A stretch of DNA of 64,000 nt from a virus. Under the pieces are notes generated by a model. That model was not told the origin of the DNA and did not search any database. It saw only the letters and a program-made list of their open reading frames with translations. Location of the stretch: positions 1 to 64,000 of IMG/VR virus record IMGVR_UViG_3300019888_000002; one strand, written 5' to 3'. Shown in pieces: positions 40,337 through 49,403 of the stretch. A program made the position numbers and the translations under genes. Position 1 is the first letter of the stretch, and each line of letters begins with the position of its first letter.

Positions 40337-42526
40337 CTATGCGCGACGGGCCTTGCCGAAAGACTCTGCCCTCACAGCCAGCTCGGGGAAGTCCTTACTG
40401 GCCTGTTGGCGCATGGACTCGTACCCCATGCTCCGGCGCAATGCCCGCAGAACATCGTTGACGGCATCGGCGAGGAACTGCGAGGTGCCCGAGACGATCG
40501 TGGAGCCCGCCTGCCGCAGGTACCAGTCCCAACCGTTGTCCCCGGAATTGATGCCCATGCTGCGAAGCTGGTTGTCCGGGCTGCTGTACCAATGCTCGGT
40601 GTGATAACCCTCGGCCACACCCTCGGAGTACTGCCACCCGTTGTCGATGAGCCAGCGGTCGACGTTGTTCGGGTCCGGCACCACCCAGGCATAGTCCTCG
40701 GCCGTCTTGCGCAGCTCGGGGAAGTCCTTCATGGCCTGCCGCAATTCCGGGAAGTCCCGCGCTGCCACCGTCGGGTCGAGCGGCTCAGCGTCGTCCTTCA
40801 TCTCTTGCTCGTTGGTACCCGAGAGCGGAGGGTCGACCTTCTTCGGCGGGTTGTCGGCCTGTTTGCGGCGAGACTGCTTCCAAACCGGATGTCCGGCCCA
40901 CGATTCGAAGTCGAGCGGATGACTGCCTCCGGCTTCCTGAAGGCCACCGAGCGAAAGAGTGCGCTTGGCGATCCATGAGGCATACCCTTCGGCCACATCC
41001 GAATCCACCCCCTGGTCGATAGCCCAGTCGAAAGCGTGCTGGAAGGCGAACTGCGACTCCTCCCACAGCTCGGGAGACACATCGTCCTTGCTGGTGCCGC
41101 CTTCTTCCCCGATTCCGAAGACAGCCAGCTTCTTCCGGGCTGCGGCACGCTCCGAAGTGTTGTCGGACTTGCACTGCTCGAGCAGTTCGGCGACCTCTTC
41201 CCAGCTCAGTCCACCGGGCTGGATGGCTTCCTTGCGTTTTCCGTGGAAATGCGGGTTGGAACCGACCGGTTCCCCGGTGCTGGGCACAATGCGCGGGCTG
41301 CTGAGCACCTGCTCGGCGAAAGCTCGAGCCTCGGCGGCGGTGTTGAACTCACGACCCTCGGAGTCACCCGAAAGGGGTTCCACATAAACCGTGAACCCTT
41401 CACCAGTGGACCCGATCTCATAACTACCCCGGTCGTCCGAATGAGATTCGGCCGTCTTGCGAGCCGCCGTACGCGGGTTGCGGTAACCGTTCTGCCACGC
41501 CATCCGAGTGGCCGAATCCAGGGCCGGAAGTAAAACGGACTCATCGGTCTCGGAGGCATATGCCTGAGCCAAGAGTGCCAAATCGACCCGATCGATCACG
41601 TTCTGAGTCAGGATCGTGCCTCGGCGTGACTCCCACGATCCGCCGTTCAGTTCGGGCGCAGGGGCGAGGCCGGAAGGATCACCGGCCGTCTTGCGACTCG
41701 AATACAGCTCCGGGAAATCCTTGCGCAGCTGCTCCTCGGTACCCCGGTCGTAACCCTTGGTGAAATCCTCCATGATGGACTGATTCGCAGGGTCACCCAC
41801 CGGTCGGCTCTTCATGCCGTCGTTGACCACGTTGTTGAGCGAGGGAGCCCGCATATCGCCCCGGCCGTGCGCGGCATAACCTTCGTCTTCGTAGATGCTG
41901 GCTCGCCGGTCGCTGTCCTTGGCGAAGTCGGCACGCTCGACCTCGGCGACATCGCGTTCCCGCTCCCACAGGTACCCGTCGAAGTCGTCCTTGGGGATCA
42001 GTGGTCCCCCGTCGATCGGCCCGGTGCTGTCAGCCTGCTTACGACGAGCAGTCAAAGACCAAAGCTTGTCGACCACCCTTTGTAGATCGACAGTCTCGAT
42101 GACCTGCTTGGTCTTGTCGCTGCCCTTCTCGTAAGCCTGGAGAAGAAGGTTGGCAGTGTTGATATCGACCAAGAGCCCGTCGATGTTCTGGTGACCCTGA
42201 GTCTCGACAATGGAACGAATCGTGTCGATCCGACTGGACTGCTTCTCAACACTTCTTGCGAAGTCCGGCTTCTGAGAGGCCACCACCCGGCGCATCACCC
42301 CCGGCTTGGGCATGAGGAACTCGGCAACCCTCTTCATCATGTCGGACTTGACCAGCGCTATCCGGTCGGTGAAATCGTCCTTGTCCTTGGCGGCACCGAG
42401 GAAGGTCCCGAAGTCCTCGGACACGGCGTGAATCGCTCGTTCCAGAACCTGGTTCGCATCTCGTGCGGCGATCCGCTGTTCGCCCTCGTTTGTGTCGAGA
42501 GCATCGAAAACTCCGAAAACACTCAT
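40337..42526 (-). CDS. Large internal-head-type protein with DFPEL repeats
   Basis: 729 residues. (R/K)-(T/Q)-A motifs occur near residues 164, 277, 354, 552 and 604, dividing it into segments. DFPEL occurs four times (about 268, 588, 598, 709), always after Arg/Lys. One module (after 354) ends in an Ala/Glu helix (TAAEARAFAEQVL) like the polyprotein modules. No enzymatic motif. A scaffold or internal-head protein processed by the head protease is the best guess. Confidence 0.7.
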   Translation of the reverse strand: MSVFGVFDALDTNEGEQRIAARDANQVLERAIHAVSEDFGTFLGAAKDKDDFTDRIALVKSDMMKRVAEFLMPKPGVMRRVVASQKPDFARSVEKQSSRIDTIRSIVETQGHQNIDGLLVDINTANLLLQAYEKGSDKTKQVIETVDLQRVVDKLWSLTARRKQADSTGPIDGGPLIPKDDFDGYLWERERDVAEVERADFAKDSDRRASIYEDEGYAAHGRGDMRAPSLNNVVNDGMKSRPVGDPANQSIMEDFTKGYDRGTEEQLRKDFPELYSSRKTAGDPSGLAPAPELNGGSWESRRGTILTQNVIDRVDLALLAQAYASETDESVLLPALDSATRMAWQNGYRNPRTAARKTAESHSDDRGSYEIGSTGEGFTVYVEPLSGDSEGREFNTAAEARAFAEQVLSSPRIVPSTGEPVGSNPHFHGKRKEAIQPGGLSWEEVAELLEQCKSDNTSERAAARKKLAVFGIGEEGGTSKDDVSPELWEESQFAFQHAFDWAIDQGVDSDVAEGYASWIAKRTLSLGGLQEAGGSHPLDFESWAGHPVWKQSRRKQADNPPKKVDPPLSGTNEQEMKDDAEPLDPTVAARDFPELRQAMKDFPELRKTAEDYAWVVPDPNNVDRWLIDNGWQYSEGVAEGYHTEHWYSSPDNQLRSMGINSGDNGWDWYLRQAGSTIVSGTSQFLADAVNDVLRALRRSMGYESMRQQASKDFPELAVRAESFGKARRA

Positions 42527-42600
42527 TGCCGTGGCTGTCCTTCCAGTCCAGGAATTGTCACTCTTTCCCTGTCCTGACCCAGAACATCACAGCATCGGGC

Positions 42601-42915
42601 TCAGCCTCGGCGTCCGGCCGGTGGCATCAGGCGATCTCCGAGCATCCGACCGGACCAACTGTTCGGTCGCTCGAGCCGAGCCCGGTGTGCCGCCACAGCA
42701 CCGAAGAGCACACACATCAGGGCAGTGGTCAGGGCTGTGTCCCGGCCGAGCACGGCATAGTCGACAGTCCACATGGCATAGAGAAGGCAGAGGGCCGACC
42801 ACAACCTGGCCCGCTCGATTCCGGCACAGAACCCCAGGCGGCAGAAGAGAACGAGAGTGACAGTCGTGAGAATGCCGGTCCCGACCCATGCCGATGCCGA
42901 GGTCGCACTAGACAT
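42601..42915 (-). CDS. Small membrane protein
   Basis: 104 residues from the ATG at 42915 (a TTG at 42960 is possible). It has about three hydrophobic segments (TGILTTVTLVLFCRLGF; WSALCLLYAMWTV; TTALMCVLFGAVAA) and a basic tail. Close to two other membrane proteins; a holin-type role is possible. Confidence 0.6.
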   Translation of the reverse strand: MSSATSASAWVGTGILTTVTLVLFCRLGFCAGIERARLWSALCLLYAMWTVDYAVLGRDTALTTALMCVLFGAVAAHRARLERPNSWSGRMLGDRLMPPAGRRG

Positions 42916-42967
42916 TGGGTACCACCCACCCAGTGTGCGCTGCATCACAGAATCTGCCAAGAGGACC

Positions 42968-43477
42968 CTACTTCGCTCCGCACTTCGGTTCCGGTAGGGG
43001 ATTGTCCTTGCGTATCTGTTCGTTCATCGCGCGTTTCGTATCGGTAGCACCCACCTGAGCGTTGTAGTCCTCGATCAGTTTGCGTGACTGAGCGGCACCC
43101 TCCTCGCGCGAAATATTCTGCGGAATCGACAAGAGCTTGACGAACAGGTCCGCCAGCGATTTACGGTCACTCGTGGCCAGCATCTCGTTGTCCTGCGACA
43201 CCGACGACCGCACCTTCAGCGTGGAGTTGAACTCGGCATTGCACGCTTCCTGACGGCGAGCCTGAAGAGCCGTGATGCCCACTGCGAAGATCGAGGTCAC
43301 CAGCATCAGGATCACGATGAGCGTGAAGTTCTTCGAATTCCGATCGATAAAAGGAACAGTGACCGCCTTTCCGTGTATGTGAACTTTCCCGGAAGAAAAT
43401 ACAATTCCGATGACGATCCCGACTCCCACCGAAACCCCGTAACGAACCAATGCCAATAGAATTTCACTCACACTCAC
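42968..43477 (-). CDS. Two-helix membrane protein with soluble C terminus
   Basis: 169 residues with helices at about 8-27 and 50-70, then a charged helical domain to the end. It overlaps the next gene upstream (ATGA). The arrangement of two short membrane genes side by side suggests lysis or membrane-modification partners, but other roles are equally possible. Confidence 0.65.
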   Translation of the reverse strand: MSVSEILLALVRYGVSVGVGIVIGIVFSSGKVHIHGKAVTVPFIDRNSKNFTLIVILMLVTSIFAVGITALQARRQEACNAEFNSTLKVRSSVSQDNEMLATSDRKSLADLFVKLLSIPQNISREEGAAQSRKLIEDYNAQVGATDTKRAMNEQIRKDNPLPEPKCGAK

Positions 43478-43734
43478 GGAGTCGTCCCTTCTCTCTCTGT
43501 CGTTCTGTTTCCGGGACCATTGTCGTTATTCGGTGGTTTGGTCAACCGTTGCTGCGCCACAAAGAACGCAGTGACCAGGGCAATCATGGTCTCGTTCAAC
43601 CCCGTGGGTGCGTGGTACTCCGGCTTGAAGATCTCAGCACTCAACGAGGCCAACCACCCCAGAACGAAAACCACCAAAACCGAAGTGATGACCCACGGCG
43701 GGATTCCCCCTATGGTGTTCTTCTGAGACGCCAC
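43474..43734 (-). CDS. Small membrane protein (holin-like)
   Basis: 86 residues, GTG start with AAGGGG upstream. Two helices (about 14-32 and 47-62) and a Pro/Asn-rich polar tail. Size and layout recall class II holins; the endolysin is far away, so this is tentative. Confidence 0.6.
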   Translation of the reverse strand: MASQKNTIGGIPPWVITSVLVVFVLGWLASLSAEIFKPEYHAPTGLNETMIALVTAFFVAQQRLTKPPNNDNGPGNRTTEREGTTP

Positions 43735-43809
43735 AATCGTCCGCCCCTTCGTTAACCCTGGGCCACAACGGCCGGGATTGCTGCTTGTTCCGTAATCCCA
43801 CTTGCATTG

Positions 43810-44373
43810 TCAGCCATACAGCAAGGCGTCGTCGAATTCGGTCCGAACCTGCGCCTCACGCACAACCGGACCCTGCGGCCGAACTGCTTCGGCAACCTTT
43901 TCCCGGAAACATGCCACGATCGGCTCCGCTTCCTCGACCGGAAGTCCGGAGACATGACGTTCGGCATATCGGACGGCACGGAGATCGAGTTCGTCGCCGT
44001 TGCTCACGGCATCGGCATTGTCGGTGACGAACGCGCTCACACGGGTGGCCACAAACTCTCGGCCCCGGGCCGAGAGCGGTCCGGTGGCGGCGGTGCGCTC
44101 GGGGACCTCTTCGAGCCCGGCCCCGATGGTGGCGATCTTGGCGAAATTCGCCATCTGGATCAGTTCCGTCTCGAGTTCGGCCGCCAAACAGATGGCCTGA
44201 TCGGTGCCGAGCTGCTTGGCCTGATGCAGGATCGCCTCCAGGAAACGTCTGCGAGCCGTGATCGATGCCTCGGTGCCGTCGAACCAGGTCTCGGCGGCAT
44301 CGTTGAGCGCGGCGACCTTCTGGGAAAGAGACTCGGCTCGCTGCTCGACAAGATGGGAGCGGGGAGAAAACAT
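43810..44373 (-). CDS. Hypothetical helical protein
   Basis: 187 residues, strongly helical and acidic (AEELETELIQ-like stretches), soluble. Ribosome binding site AGGAGG. It follows the packaging region and precedes the membrane genes. No function recognised. Confidence 0.65.
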   Translation of the reverse strand: MFSPRSHLVEQRAESLSQKVAALNDAAETWFDGTEASITARRRFLEAILHQAKQLGTDQAICLAAELETELIQMANFAKIATIGAGLEEVPERTAATGPLSARGREFVATRVSAFVTDNADAVSNGDELDLRAVRYAERHVSGLPVEEAEPIVACFREKVAEAVRPQGPVVREAQVRTEFDDALLYG

Positions 44374-44436
44374 GATCGTGGCCTCCTGAAGGGTGTGTCA
44401 CCTATTCCATCGGCAAGAAGGCAACATCACACCATC

Positions 44437-44616
44437 TCAGGTGTAATTGCGAAGCAACCGTTCCACCTCTTCGATCTCCTTCAGCAGACTGGTCCATTCG
44501 TCTCCCTGGCCGCTCACCCAGTATGACTGCATATCCGACTTCTCCTGGAGCAAGTCGGCGAGCACAGCCAGCAATTCGGTCTCACTCTTGTCCTGATACA
44601 GACTCACTGTCTTCAT
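44437..44616 (-). CDS. Small coiled-coil protein
   Basis: 59 residues (MKTVSLYQDKSETEL start), predicted one or two helices, strongly charged. GGAGGGGGAAAGGG precedes the ATG. It overlaps the end of the gene upstream by 35 bases. Just below common ORF cut-offs. Confidence 0.65.
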   Translation of the reverse strand: MKTVSLYQDKSETELLAVLADLLQEKSDMQSYWVSGQGDEWTSLLKEIEEVERLLRNYT

Positions 44617-44878
44617 CCCTTTCCCCCTCCAGAATGGCTTGTGCCGTCATCGGACCCAACACGGACGCAAGTATCGGTTGGTGATCTACGCGGGTCTCCA
44701 CGAGGCACAGGGAGCGAATGAGAGTGATAGGAACCTTGACGACCTCGAGGCGGCCGGTACGAATACGCCACGACCGGATGTAATCCCGATTGGCCTGGGT
44801 ACATGACTCACACGCCCAGCCTCGAAGCTTCATCTCCTTCTGGAACTGAGCCGTCGTGCCGTGCGCGACCTGTTCCAC
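44582..44878 (-). CDS. Small CxxC protein
   Basis: 98 residues from a GTG with ATAGGAG 6 bases upstream; the longer reading enters non-coding DNA. CESC (about residue 24) is followed by basic residues and a beta part. The hairpin at 44889-44922 lies directly upstream of the ribosome binding site. Confidence 0.6.
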   Translation of the reverse strand: MEQVAHGTTAQFQKEMKLRGWACESCTQANRDYIRSWRIRTGRLEVVKVPITLIRSLCLVETRVDHQPILASVLGPMTAQAILEGERDEDSESVSGQE

Positions 44879-44888
44879 AGAGACTCCT

Positions 44889-44922
44889 ATCCCGGACCCT
44901 TTCGTACTTTCAGGTCCGGGAT
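44889..44922 (-). terminator. Hairpin before the 44878 gene
   Basis: 10-bp perfect stem atcccggacc / ggtccgggat with a 14-base loop, between the 44947 gene end and the next ribosome binding site. It may end the cassette upstream or act as an attenuator. Confidence 0.6.
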
Positions 44923-44946
44923 CGGAAGATATTCCATTGTCGAGAC

Positions 44947-45264
44947 TCAGGAACGGTCCTGAGCAGCGCGGTAGGCGTCCTCGAACTGCACGACGCCCCG
45001 CGCGTCTTCCATCTGACGGTCGAGTTCGGCCTCTTCCCAGCCCGCGTTCTCCGCGTGTCGAAGCCAAGCGTTCTCGGCCCAGATTTCTCCGGCCTGCTGA
45101 GCAGCCCATTCTTCGAGCTGACCGACCTCTTCGTGGCTACGGATGCCGCCCTCGCGGGAGTAGCACAGACGAACCTGAGCGACGGAATCGTGGTGGTGGG
45201 CCATGCCCTCCAGCTCTACCGCGAAGTGCTGGTGGCACTTGTTGCCGCAACGTACGTCGGACAT
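44947..45264 (-). CDS. Small zinc protein, CGN-HHDTVAQ family
   Basis: 105 residues; the first 35 (VRCGNKCHQHF...HHHDSVAQVRLC) are Cys/His-rich, the rest an acidic helix. The next gene upstream is a paralogue with the same CGN...HHDTVAQ pattern. Own promoter and AAAGGAACCCCC leader. Early-type host-interaction gene by inference. Confidence 0.65.
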   Translation of the reverse strand: MSDVRCGNKCHQHFAVELEGMAHHHDSVAQVRLCYSREGGIRSHEEVGQLEEWAAQQAGEIWAENAWLRHAENAGWEEAELDRQMEDARGVVQFEDAYRAAQDRS

Positions 45265-45309
45265 GGTGGGGGTTCCTTTCGAATGATCTTGCCTTGTTCC
45301 TGTACTAAC

Positions 45310-45337
45310 ACTGTACCACGGCTGCGCCGAAGCGCAA
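45310..45337 (-). promoter_or_regulatory. Promoter for the 45264 gene
   Basis: -35 TTGCGC, 16-bp spacer ending GTGG, -10 TACAGT. Confidence 0.75.
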
Positions 45338-45354
45338 CCGTGGCTGTCAAGAGA

Positions 45355-45528
45355 TCAGGAACGCATCTCCAGCTCGAAGATCGCGTCGGCCCAGTCGTCC
45401 ATCTGCCGCTCCTCGATGGAACGAACCGGCCGGACCAGCTGGCAGACCTTGGTCTGAGCGACCGTGTCGTGGTGGGCGTGGGGACCGGCGTTGAGGGCCA
45501 TGTGGACTCGGTTTCCGCAGCGGATCAT
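45355..45528 (-). CDS. Small zinc protein, CGN-HHDTVAQ family
   Basis: 57 residues from the ATG at 45528. Residues 1-30 (MIRCGNRVHMAL...HHDTVAQTKVC) repeat the pattern of the 45264 protein, indicating duplication. The C terminus is a short acidic helix. Own promoter. Confidence 0.65.
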   Translation of the reverse strand: MIRCGNRVHMALNAGPHAHHDTVAQTKVCQLVRPVRSIEERQMDDWADAIFELEMRS

Positions 45529-45570
45529 GGGGAGTTCCTTTCTCGGGTCTTGCTCTTTGCTTGTACTAAT

Positions 45571-45599
45571 ACTGTACCTCAAGATTCCTCGGTCCGCAA
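45571..45599 (-). promoter_or_regulatory. Promoter for the 45528 gene
   Basis: -35 TTGCGG, 17-bp spacer, -10 TACAGT. Confidence 0.75.
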
Positions 45600-45624
45600 C
45601 CCCCGAATCGCGACGATCGAGAAG

Positions 45625-45642
45625 GTGGGGCCGAAGCCCCAC
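45625..45642 (-). terminator. UUCG-loop hairpin
   Basis: On the minus strand gtggggc-TTCG-gccccac, a 7-bp stem with a stable UUCG tetraloop, 8 bases after the stop of the 46006 gene. It separates two promoter-driven cassettes. Confidence 0.6.
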
Positions 45643-45649
45643 CCCGAGA

Positions 45650-46006
45650 TCAGCAGAGCGTGGAGATCACGCTCGAGTCGAGCAGGCCCAGGCCCTTGGC
45701 GAAGACGCCCTCCCGCTTGGCCATGGCGATGAGATCGCCCTTGAGCTGACCCTTGCGGAACTGGTGAACCGGAAGGTCGACCGTGACCTTCGTGCCGTCC
45801 TTCAGCTCGCCGTAGCAGTAGCTGAGGTCCCAATACGGGAAGCCGGGATCGGTCAGGAGGCGAAGCCGGACGACGCGGGCAAGACGCGGATCGTTCAGGG
45901 AAACCCGCTGGCTGCGGTCGATGTTCTCGCGGAAGTCGTGCCAGTGCTCGGTCATCCCGTTGGTCTCGTAGACACCGTAGGTCTGGAGTGCGTCCTGGTT
46001 GATCAT
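45650..46006 (-). CDS. Hypothetical cassette protein
   Basis: 118 residues, soluble mixed fold, with a basic C-terminal stretch. AAAGGAACC leader and its own promoter. Similar cassette proteins of unknown function are typical for early genes of large actinophages. Confidence 0.65.
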   Translation of the reverse strand: MINQDALQTYGVYETNGMTEHWHDFRENIDRSQRVSLNDPRLARVVRLRLLTDPGFPYWDLSYCYGELKDGTKVTVDLPVHQFRKGQLKGDLIAMAKREGVFAKGLGLLDSSVISTLC

Positions 46007-46048
46007 GGGAGGTTCCTTTCGTGGGTCCTGCTCTGTGCCTGTACTAGA

Positions 46049-46077
46049 ACCATACCATAACTGTACTAGGCACGCAA
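46049..46077 (-). promoter_or_regulatory. Promoter for the 46006 gene
   Basis: -35 TTGCGT, 17-bp spacer ending ATGG, -10 TATGGT. Confidence 0.7.
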
Positions 46078-46092
46078 CACCCCCGGGTCACC

Positions 46093-46818
46093 TCAGCTGT
46101 CGATCAACGGGAAGACATATTCCTCTGACCCCCAGCGTAAAACGATTCGGTCGAAGGTGATCTCTCCCGGGGGTGCCAGCTCCTCGATCGAACCGTCGTA
46201 CTTTGCTGTGAGATGGGGCAGCCATGGCTCGTGCTGCTCAGGAAGAGGCCGGGGGCCGAAGACGGAGACCGTGTGGTTGACGATCTCTTTGAGTGGAGTG
46301 AGCAGAGTGGAGTCGCTGACCAGATAGACAGCACAGGGTTCTTCGGAGGTGGGGTTGAACATGGCATGAGCGAAAAGCTTGGCCGTGATCGTCGGATACA
46401 TCTCCAGCTCGGCATCGAGCCCGGTGAGCAGCTCTCTACACGAGAGCGCGGTGACGTCGGAACCGAAGAAATAGAGCGTGACGTGAAGATCTTCGACCGG
46501 TTCCCCGCCCTCGACGGCATAGTAACGGGCATCCTCGATCCGGGGTATGAGCGCCAACATCCCACCGGTCTTCTTACTCTGCTCGGCGTCGGCAAGATGT
46601 AGCTGTGGTGTGGTCATGAACCCAGTGTCTCTCAGCATCGGAGGATTGGGCTCGAGATCGACATCCTGGGGATAGCCCCCGTGCTCCACGACCCACCCGA
46701 TGATCAGCTCCGCGCGGCGCTCGAAATCGATGCGTTCGTGCTCGGTCAAAGGCTGTTGCGGACAACAGGCTTCACATTGATGAAGGAAAATGGCGAGACG
46801 TCTTTGTAAGTCCGACAT
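46093..46818 (-). CDS. 2H phosphoesterase (LigT / Acb1-like fold)
   Basis: 241 residues. Two HxT motifs, HVT (112-114, in DLHVTLYFFG) and HLT (202-204, in PWLPHLTAKY), define the 2H phosphoesterase fold. These enzymes cut 2',3'- or 2',5'-linked nucleotides. The phage T4 Acb1, with this fold, destroys cyclic-oligonucleotide signals of CBASS immunity; other members repair RNA. An N-terminal extension of about 75 residues holds CEACC. An immune-evasion role is plausible, not shown. Confidence 0.85.
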   Translation of the reverse strand: MSDLQRRLAIFLHQCEACCPQQPLTEHERIDFERRAELIIGWVVEHGGYPQDVDLEPNPPMLRDTGFMTTPQLHLADAEQSKKTGGMLALIPRIEDARYYAVEGGEPVEDLHVTLYFFGSDVTALSCRELLTGLDAELEMYPTITAKLFAHAMFNPTSEEPCAVYLVSDSTLLTPLKEIVNHTVSVFGPRPLPEQHEPWLPHLTAKYDGSIEELAPPGEITFDRIVLRWGSEEYVFPLIDS

Positions 46819-46822
46819 AGCC

Positions 46823-47011
46823 TCAGCTCGGCGAAGCGGTCCGGGTCCTGATCCTGAGCAGAATGTCCATCGGTTTCACCCCGAGAGTGGCACAAAGTTC
46901 GGATACGGCCTGTTTGTAAAGATCGTGCTCAGCGGATAATTCGTCCAATCGGCGGACACACCAGGCGATGGAACCCGAAGACGAACCGGCGTCTCTGTCG
47001 CTACCACACAT
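46823..47011 (-). CDS. Hypothetical small protein
   Basis: 62 residues, the middle helical (RLDELSAEHDLYKQAVSEL), no cysteine pattern beyond two Cys. Packed between neighbours with 4- and 9-base gaps. Unknown. Confidence 0.5.
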   Translation of the reverse strand: MCGSDRDAGSSSGSIAWCVRRLDELSAEHDLYKQAVSELCATLGVKPMDILLRIRTRTASPS

Positions 47012-47020
47012 GACACAGCC

Positions 47021-47206
47021 CTATGAGATCTCGACCAAGGCGAAAGCTGTCCTGGGATCAAGGCCCAGCATGAGGAAGGATTCCTCGGCCTCCTCCCGAG
47101 TCTTGGAATGAGCACAGACGGTACGGATGGCCTGGCGTTCCTGTTCGGTGGTGGTGGTGGCAGGGTCCACCTCTTCGATCTGATCGGCCAAGACACGATA
47201 CGACAT
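47021..47206 (-). CDS. Hypothetical small protein
   Basis: 61 residues from ATG at 47206 (a TTG at 47215 is possible). Acidic and helical (REEAEESFLMLGLDPRTAF). Located directly downstream of the terminase. Unknown; a terminase accessory role is only a position-based guess. Confidence 0.55.
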   Translation of the reverse strand: MSYRVLADQIEEVDPATTTTEQERQAIRTVCAHSKTREEAEESFLMLGLDPRTAFALVEIS

Positions 47207-47272
47207 TTGTACCAAACCCTTTCTCCGCTAGGAACTTTCTCTAAGGTAACTCTGCCGCAAGGACTTCGGGGA

Positions 47273-49375
47273 TTAGCGTGTGGTCCGTCGCAGTGGGGTG
47301 AGCCCGGGCTGATCCCCTCCGGAGTGTCTCCCCGAGGACAGGTTCCGCAACCGGTCCCGCGCGCTCCCGGTATTCCAGCCTCGAGTTTGACCGATGGCGC
47401 TTTCCCGGAATTGACCCATCCGTTCCAGTTCATGGCCTGCCCGAAGCGCCGAGACGTTGGACGATCCGACAGACGGAGCGATACCGAGATTCTCCTCGTA
47501 CCATCGGTCCAGGCTGGCACCCAGAAGCTTGTCGGTGACCACCATCAAAGTGTCCGAAAGATCCTTGGTGGTGACCGGTCCGAAGTCTTGCTTGTCGACC
47601 TTTCCGTTGGGCTTCTTCTGAAGAAACTTCAGCTCCATTTCCAGCAGACTGCCGTCTTCCTCATCGAAGAAATTGTCCCGAAAAGAGTGCACCCAGCCAA
47701 GATTGATCGCAGTCTTGAAACGCTCGAACCGACTCTGGTTGTAGGCCGCATTGAAGTTCTCTTCGGAGATACGGATACGCGGGGAGTACTTCTTCCGCAG
47801 CGCTGCGATGAATCCGGCCGAGTTCCACTGGTCGAAGCTCATGTGCGTGGTCGAGGGAAAACGCTCCAGGATATCGTCCAGCTCTTCGCCGATCTCGACA
47901 TAGTCGACGGTGTGGTCCTCGAAATTCTCCGGTTTCCACACGTGCATGAAGTCGACCACGACATGGGGCCAGACGGTACCGTTCTTGTCGGCCGGACCGT
48001 CCTCGAGGTGGGCGATCGTGATGGCGAAATTGGCGTTGGTCGTAGAAGGGTCGACGTGGATGCGGTAGGGGATGTCCATCCGGCCACGCGAGACGGACTC
48101 GAGTACCCGGCCCTCGAACGGGTCGAAGATGGCCTCGACCTTGCGAGGGTTGAGGTAGGCGTCGAGTACCGAGGCGAACTGAGCCTTACGCTCGACCGCG
48201 AACTTGTCCGGGCTGGTCAGCTCGAGCCGTTTCATGCGCTCGTCGTACGCCTGAATCGGCCGTTTGATCTTCGGTCCGCCGAGGCTCTCGGACTTCTCGT
48301 AGTCCTCGTAGAGCCCCCAGCTCGGCAACTGGACCACCAACATCTCGGGGTTGGCGGTCAACTCCACCAGCCGCTGTGCCTGTTCGTCCCGGGTGGTGCC
48401 CAGCTCCTTGGCCGTCTTCATCTCGATACGATGGGTATCGGTCTCGGGATCGTAAGTGCTCATCAGCACCTGACCCTCTTTGTAGAGGCTGTACGCCTTA
48501 CCCGTCTTCGTGAACGGACTCGAGGGGATGTACGTCAGGGAGTCCTTGCCGAACTGATCCAGCGAGGGCTGGTACGCCTCGTAGATCTCCTCGCTCGACT
48601 TCTGTGACCCGGTACCGGACACCATATGTGCGAATTCGTCGTAGAAATTGGCAAAGCCCGTACCGCCACGGCCGGAGGACGAATTGGACGACATTGCCAC
48701 CACTCGTAACGAAGCCACCACATGGTCGATCGGCATCCTCTTGGCCCGCATGTAGGCCAACCGTCGGGAATCGGCCGGTGTCCGGATGGCCACCTCCGAA
48801 GCGCTGGAGAGGACCAGAGCGCGCTCGAGGTATTTACAGGATTCGATAGTCTCCCGGATATCGGCGAACTGGAACTTCTTGGCCTGGTTCTGGCTGGTGG
48901 CCACCACCGAGGCATAGCCGTCCTTGCCCCGGGCGATGCCGTAATGCTCCTGCCAGTTGTCCAGGGAGTACATCTGAGCGACCTTCTCGGCCCCGAGAAC
49001 ACCCCCGATCAGACCTTTGGAGCCACGGCGGCCGACGAGCGACTCGATGTGCGGGAAATGCCGGTAGCCGCGCTCCTTGAGGTAATGCACACGCTCCCAG
49101 ATGTCCTCCTGGACGCCAGCGACCTCAGAGGTGTCCCTCCACCCCTCTCGCCACCCTTCGATCACGTCCACGTCGTACGCGGTCATGTTCTCGGTCTCGA
49201 GATAGATCAGCCGGAGCAGCGTGATCTGACGGGGGTAGAGCCGGAGCCCACAGAAGCTGGAGTGCGTGGCGAACGTGGTGATGTTGTCCCAGGGCAACGA
49301 GACGTCCTGATTCAGTTCGTTGTGGAACTCACTGATCAGATCGAACGGAGCTGTCGTCGTTCCGTTGCGGGGCAT
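47273..49375 (-). CDS. Terminase large subunit
   Basis: 700 residues. The ATPase has a Walker A-like GRRGSKGL (115-122) and Walker B FYDE (244-247). The C-terminal nuclease has HVDPSTTNANF (Asp442) and SFDQWNSA (Asp515), the usual RNase H-like acidic pattern. It pumps and cuts phage DNA into heads. The first 100 residues are an extension before the motor. No small subunit was recognised nearby. Confidence 0.9.
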   Translation of the reverse strand: MPRNGTTTAPFDLISEFHNELNQDVSLPWDNITTFATHSSFCGLRLYPRQITLLRLIYLETENMTAYDVDVIEGWREGWRDTSEVAGVQEDIWERVHYLKERGYRHFPHIESLVGRRGSKGLIGGVLGAEKVAQMYSLDNWQEHYGIARGKDGYASVVATSQNQAKKFQFADIRETIESCKYLERALVLSSASEVAIRTPADSRRLAYMRAKRMPIDHVVASLRVVAMSSNSSSGRGGTGFANFYDEFAHMVSGTGSQKSSEEIYEAYQPSLDQFGKDSLTYIPSSPFTKTGKAYSLYKEGQVLMSTYDPETDTHRIEMKTAKELGTTRDEQAQRLVELTANPEMLVVQLPSWGLYEDYEKSESLGGPKIKRPIQAYDERMKRLELTSPDKFAVERKAQFASVLDAYLNPRKVEAIFDPFEGRVLESVSRGRMDIPYRIHVDPSTTNANFAITIAHLEDGPADKNGTVWPHVVVDFMHVWKPENFEDHTVDYVEIGEELDDILERFPSTTHMSFDQWNSAGFIAALRKKYSPRIRISEENFNAAYNQSRFERFKTAINLGWVHSFRDNFFDEEDGSLLEMELKFLQKKPNGKVDKQDFGPVTTKDLSDTLMVVTDKLLGASLDRWYEENLGIAPSVGSSNVSALRAGHELERMGQFRESAIGQTRGWNTGSARDRLRNLSSGRHSGGDQPGLTPLRRTTR

Positions 49376-49403
49376 TCGTTGTTTGTACCACTTCCGTGCT
49401 AGA

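Noticed and set aside
43752-43817. 21-residue ORF MADNASGITEQ
   Set aside because: It overlaps the previous gene's stop and has no ribosome binding site; too weak to call.
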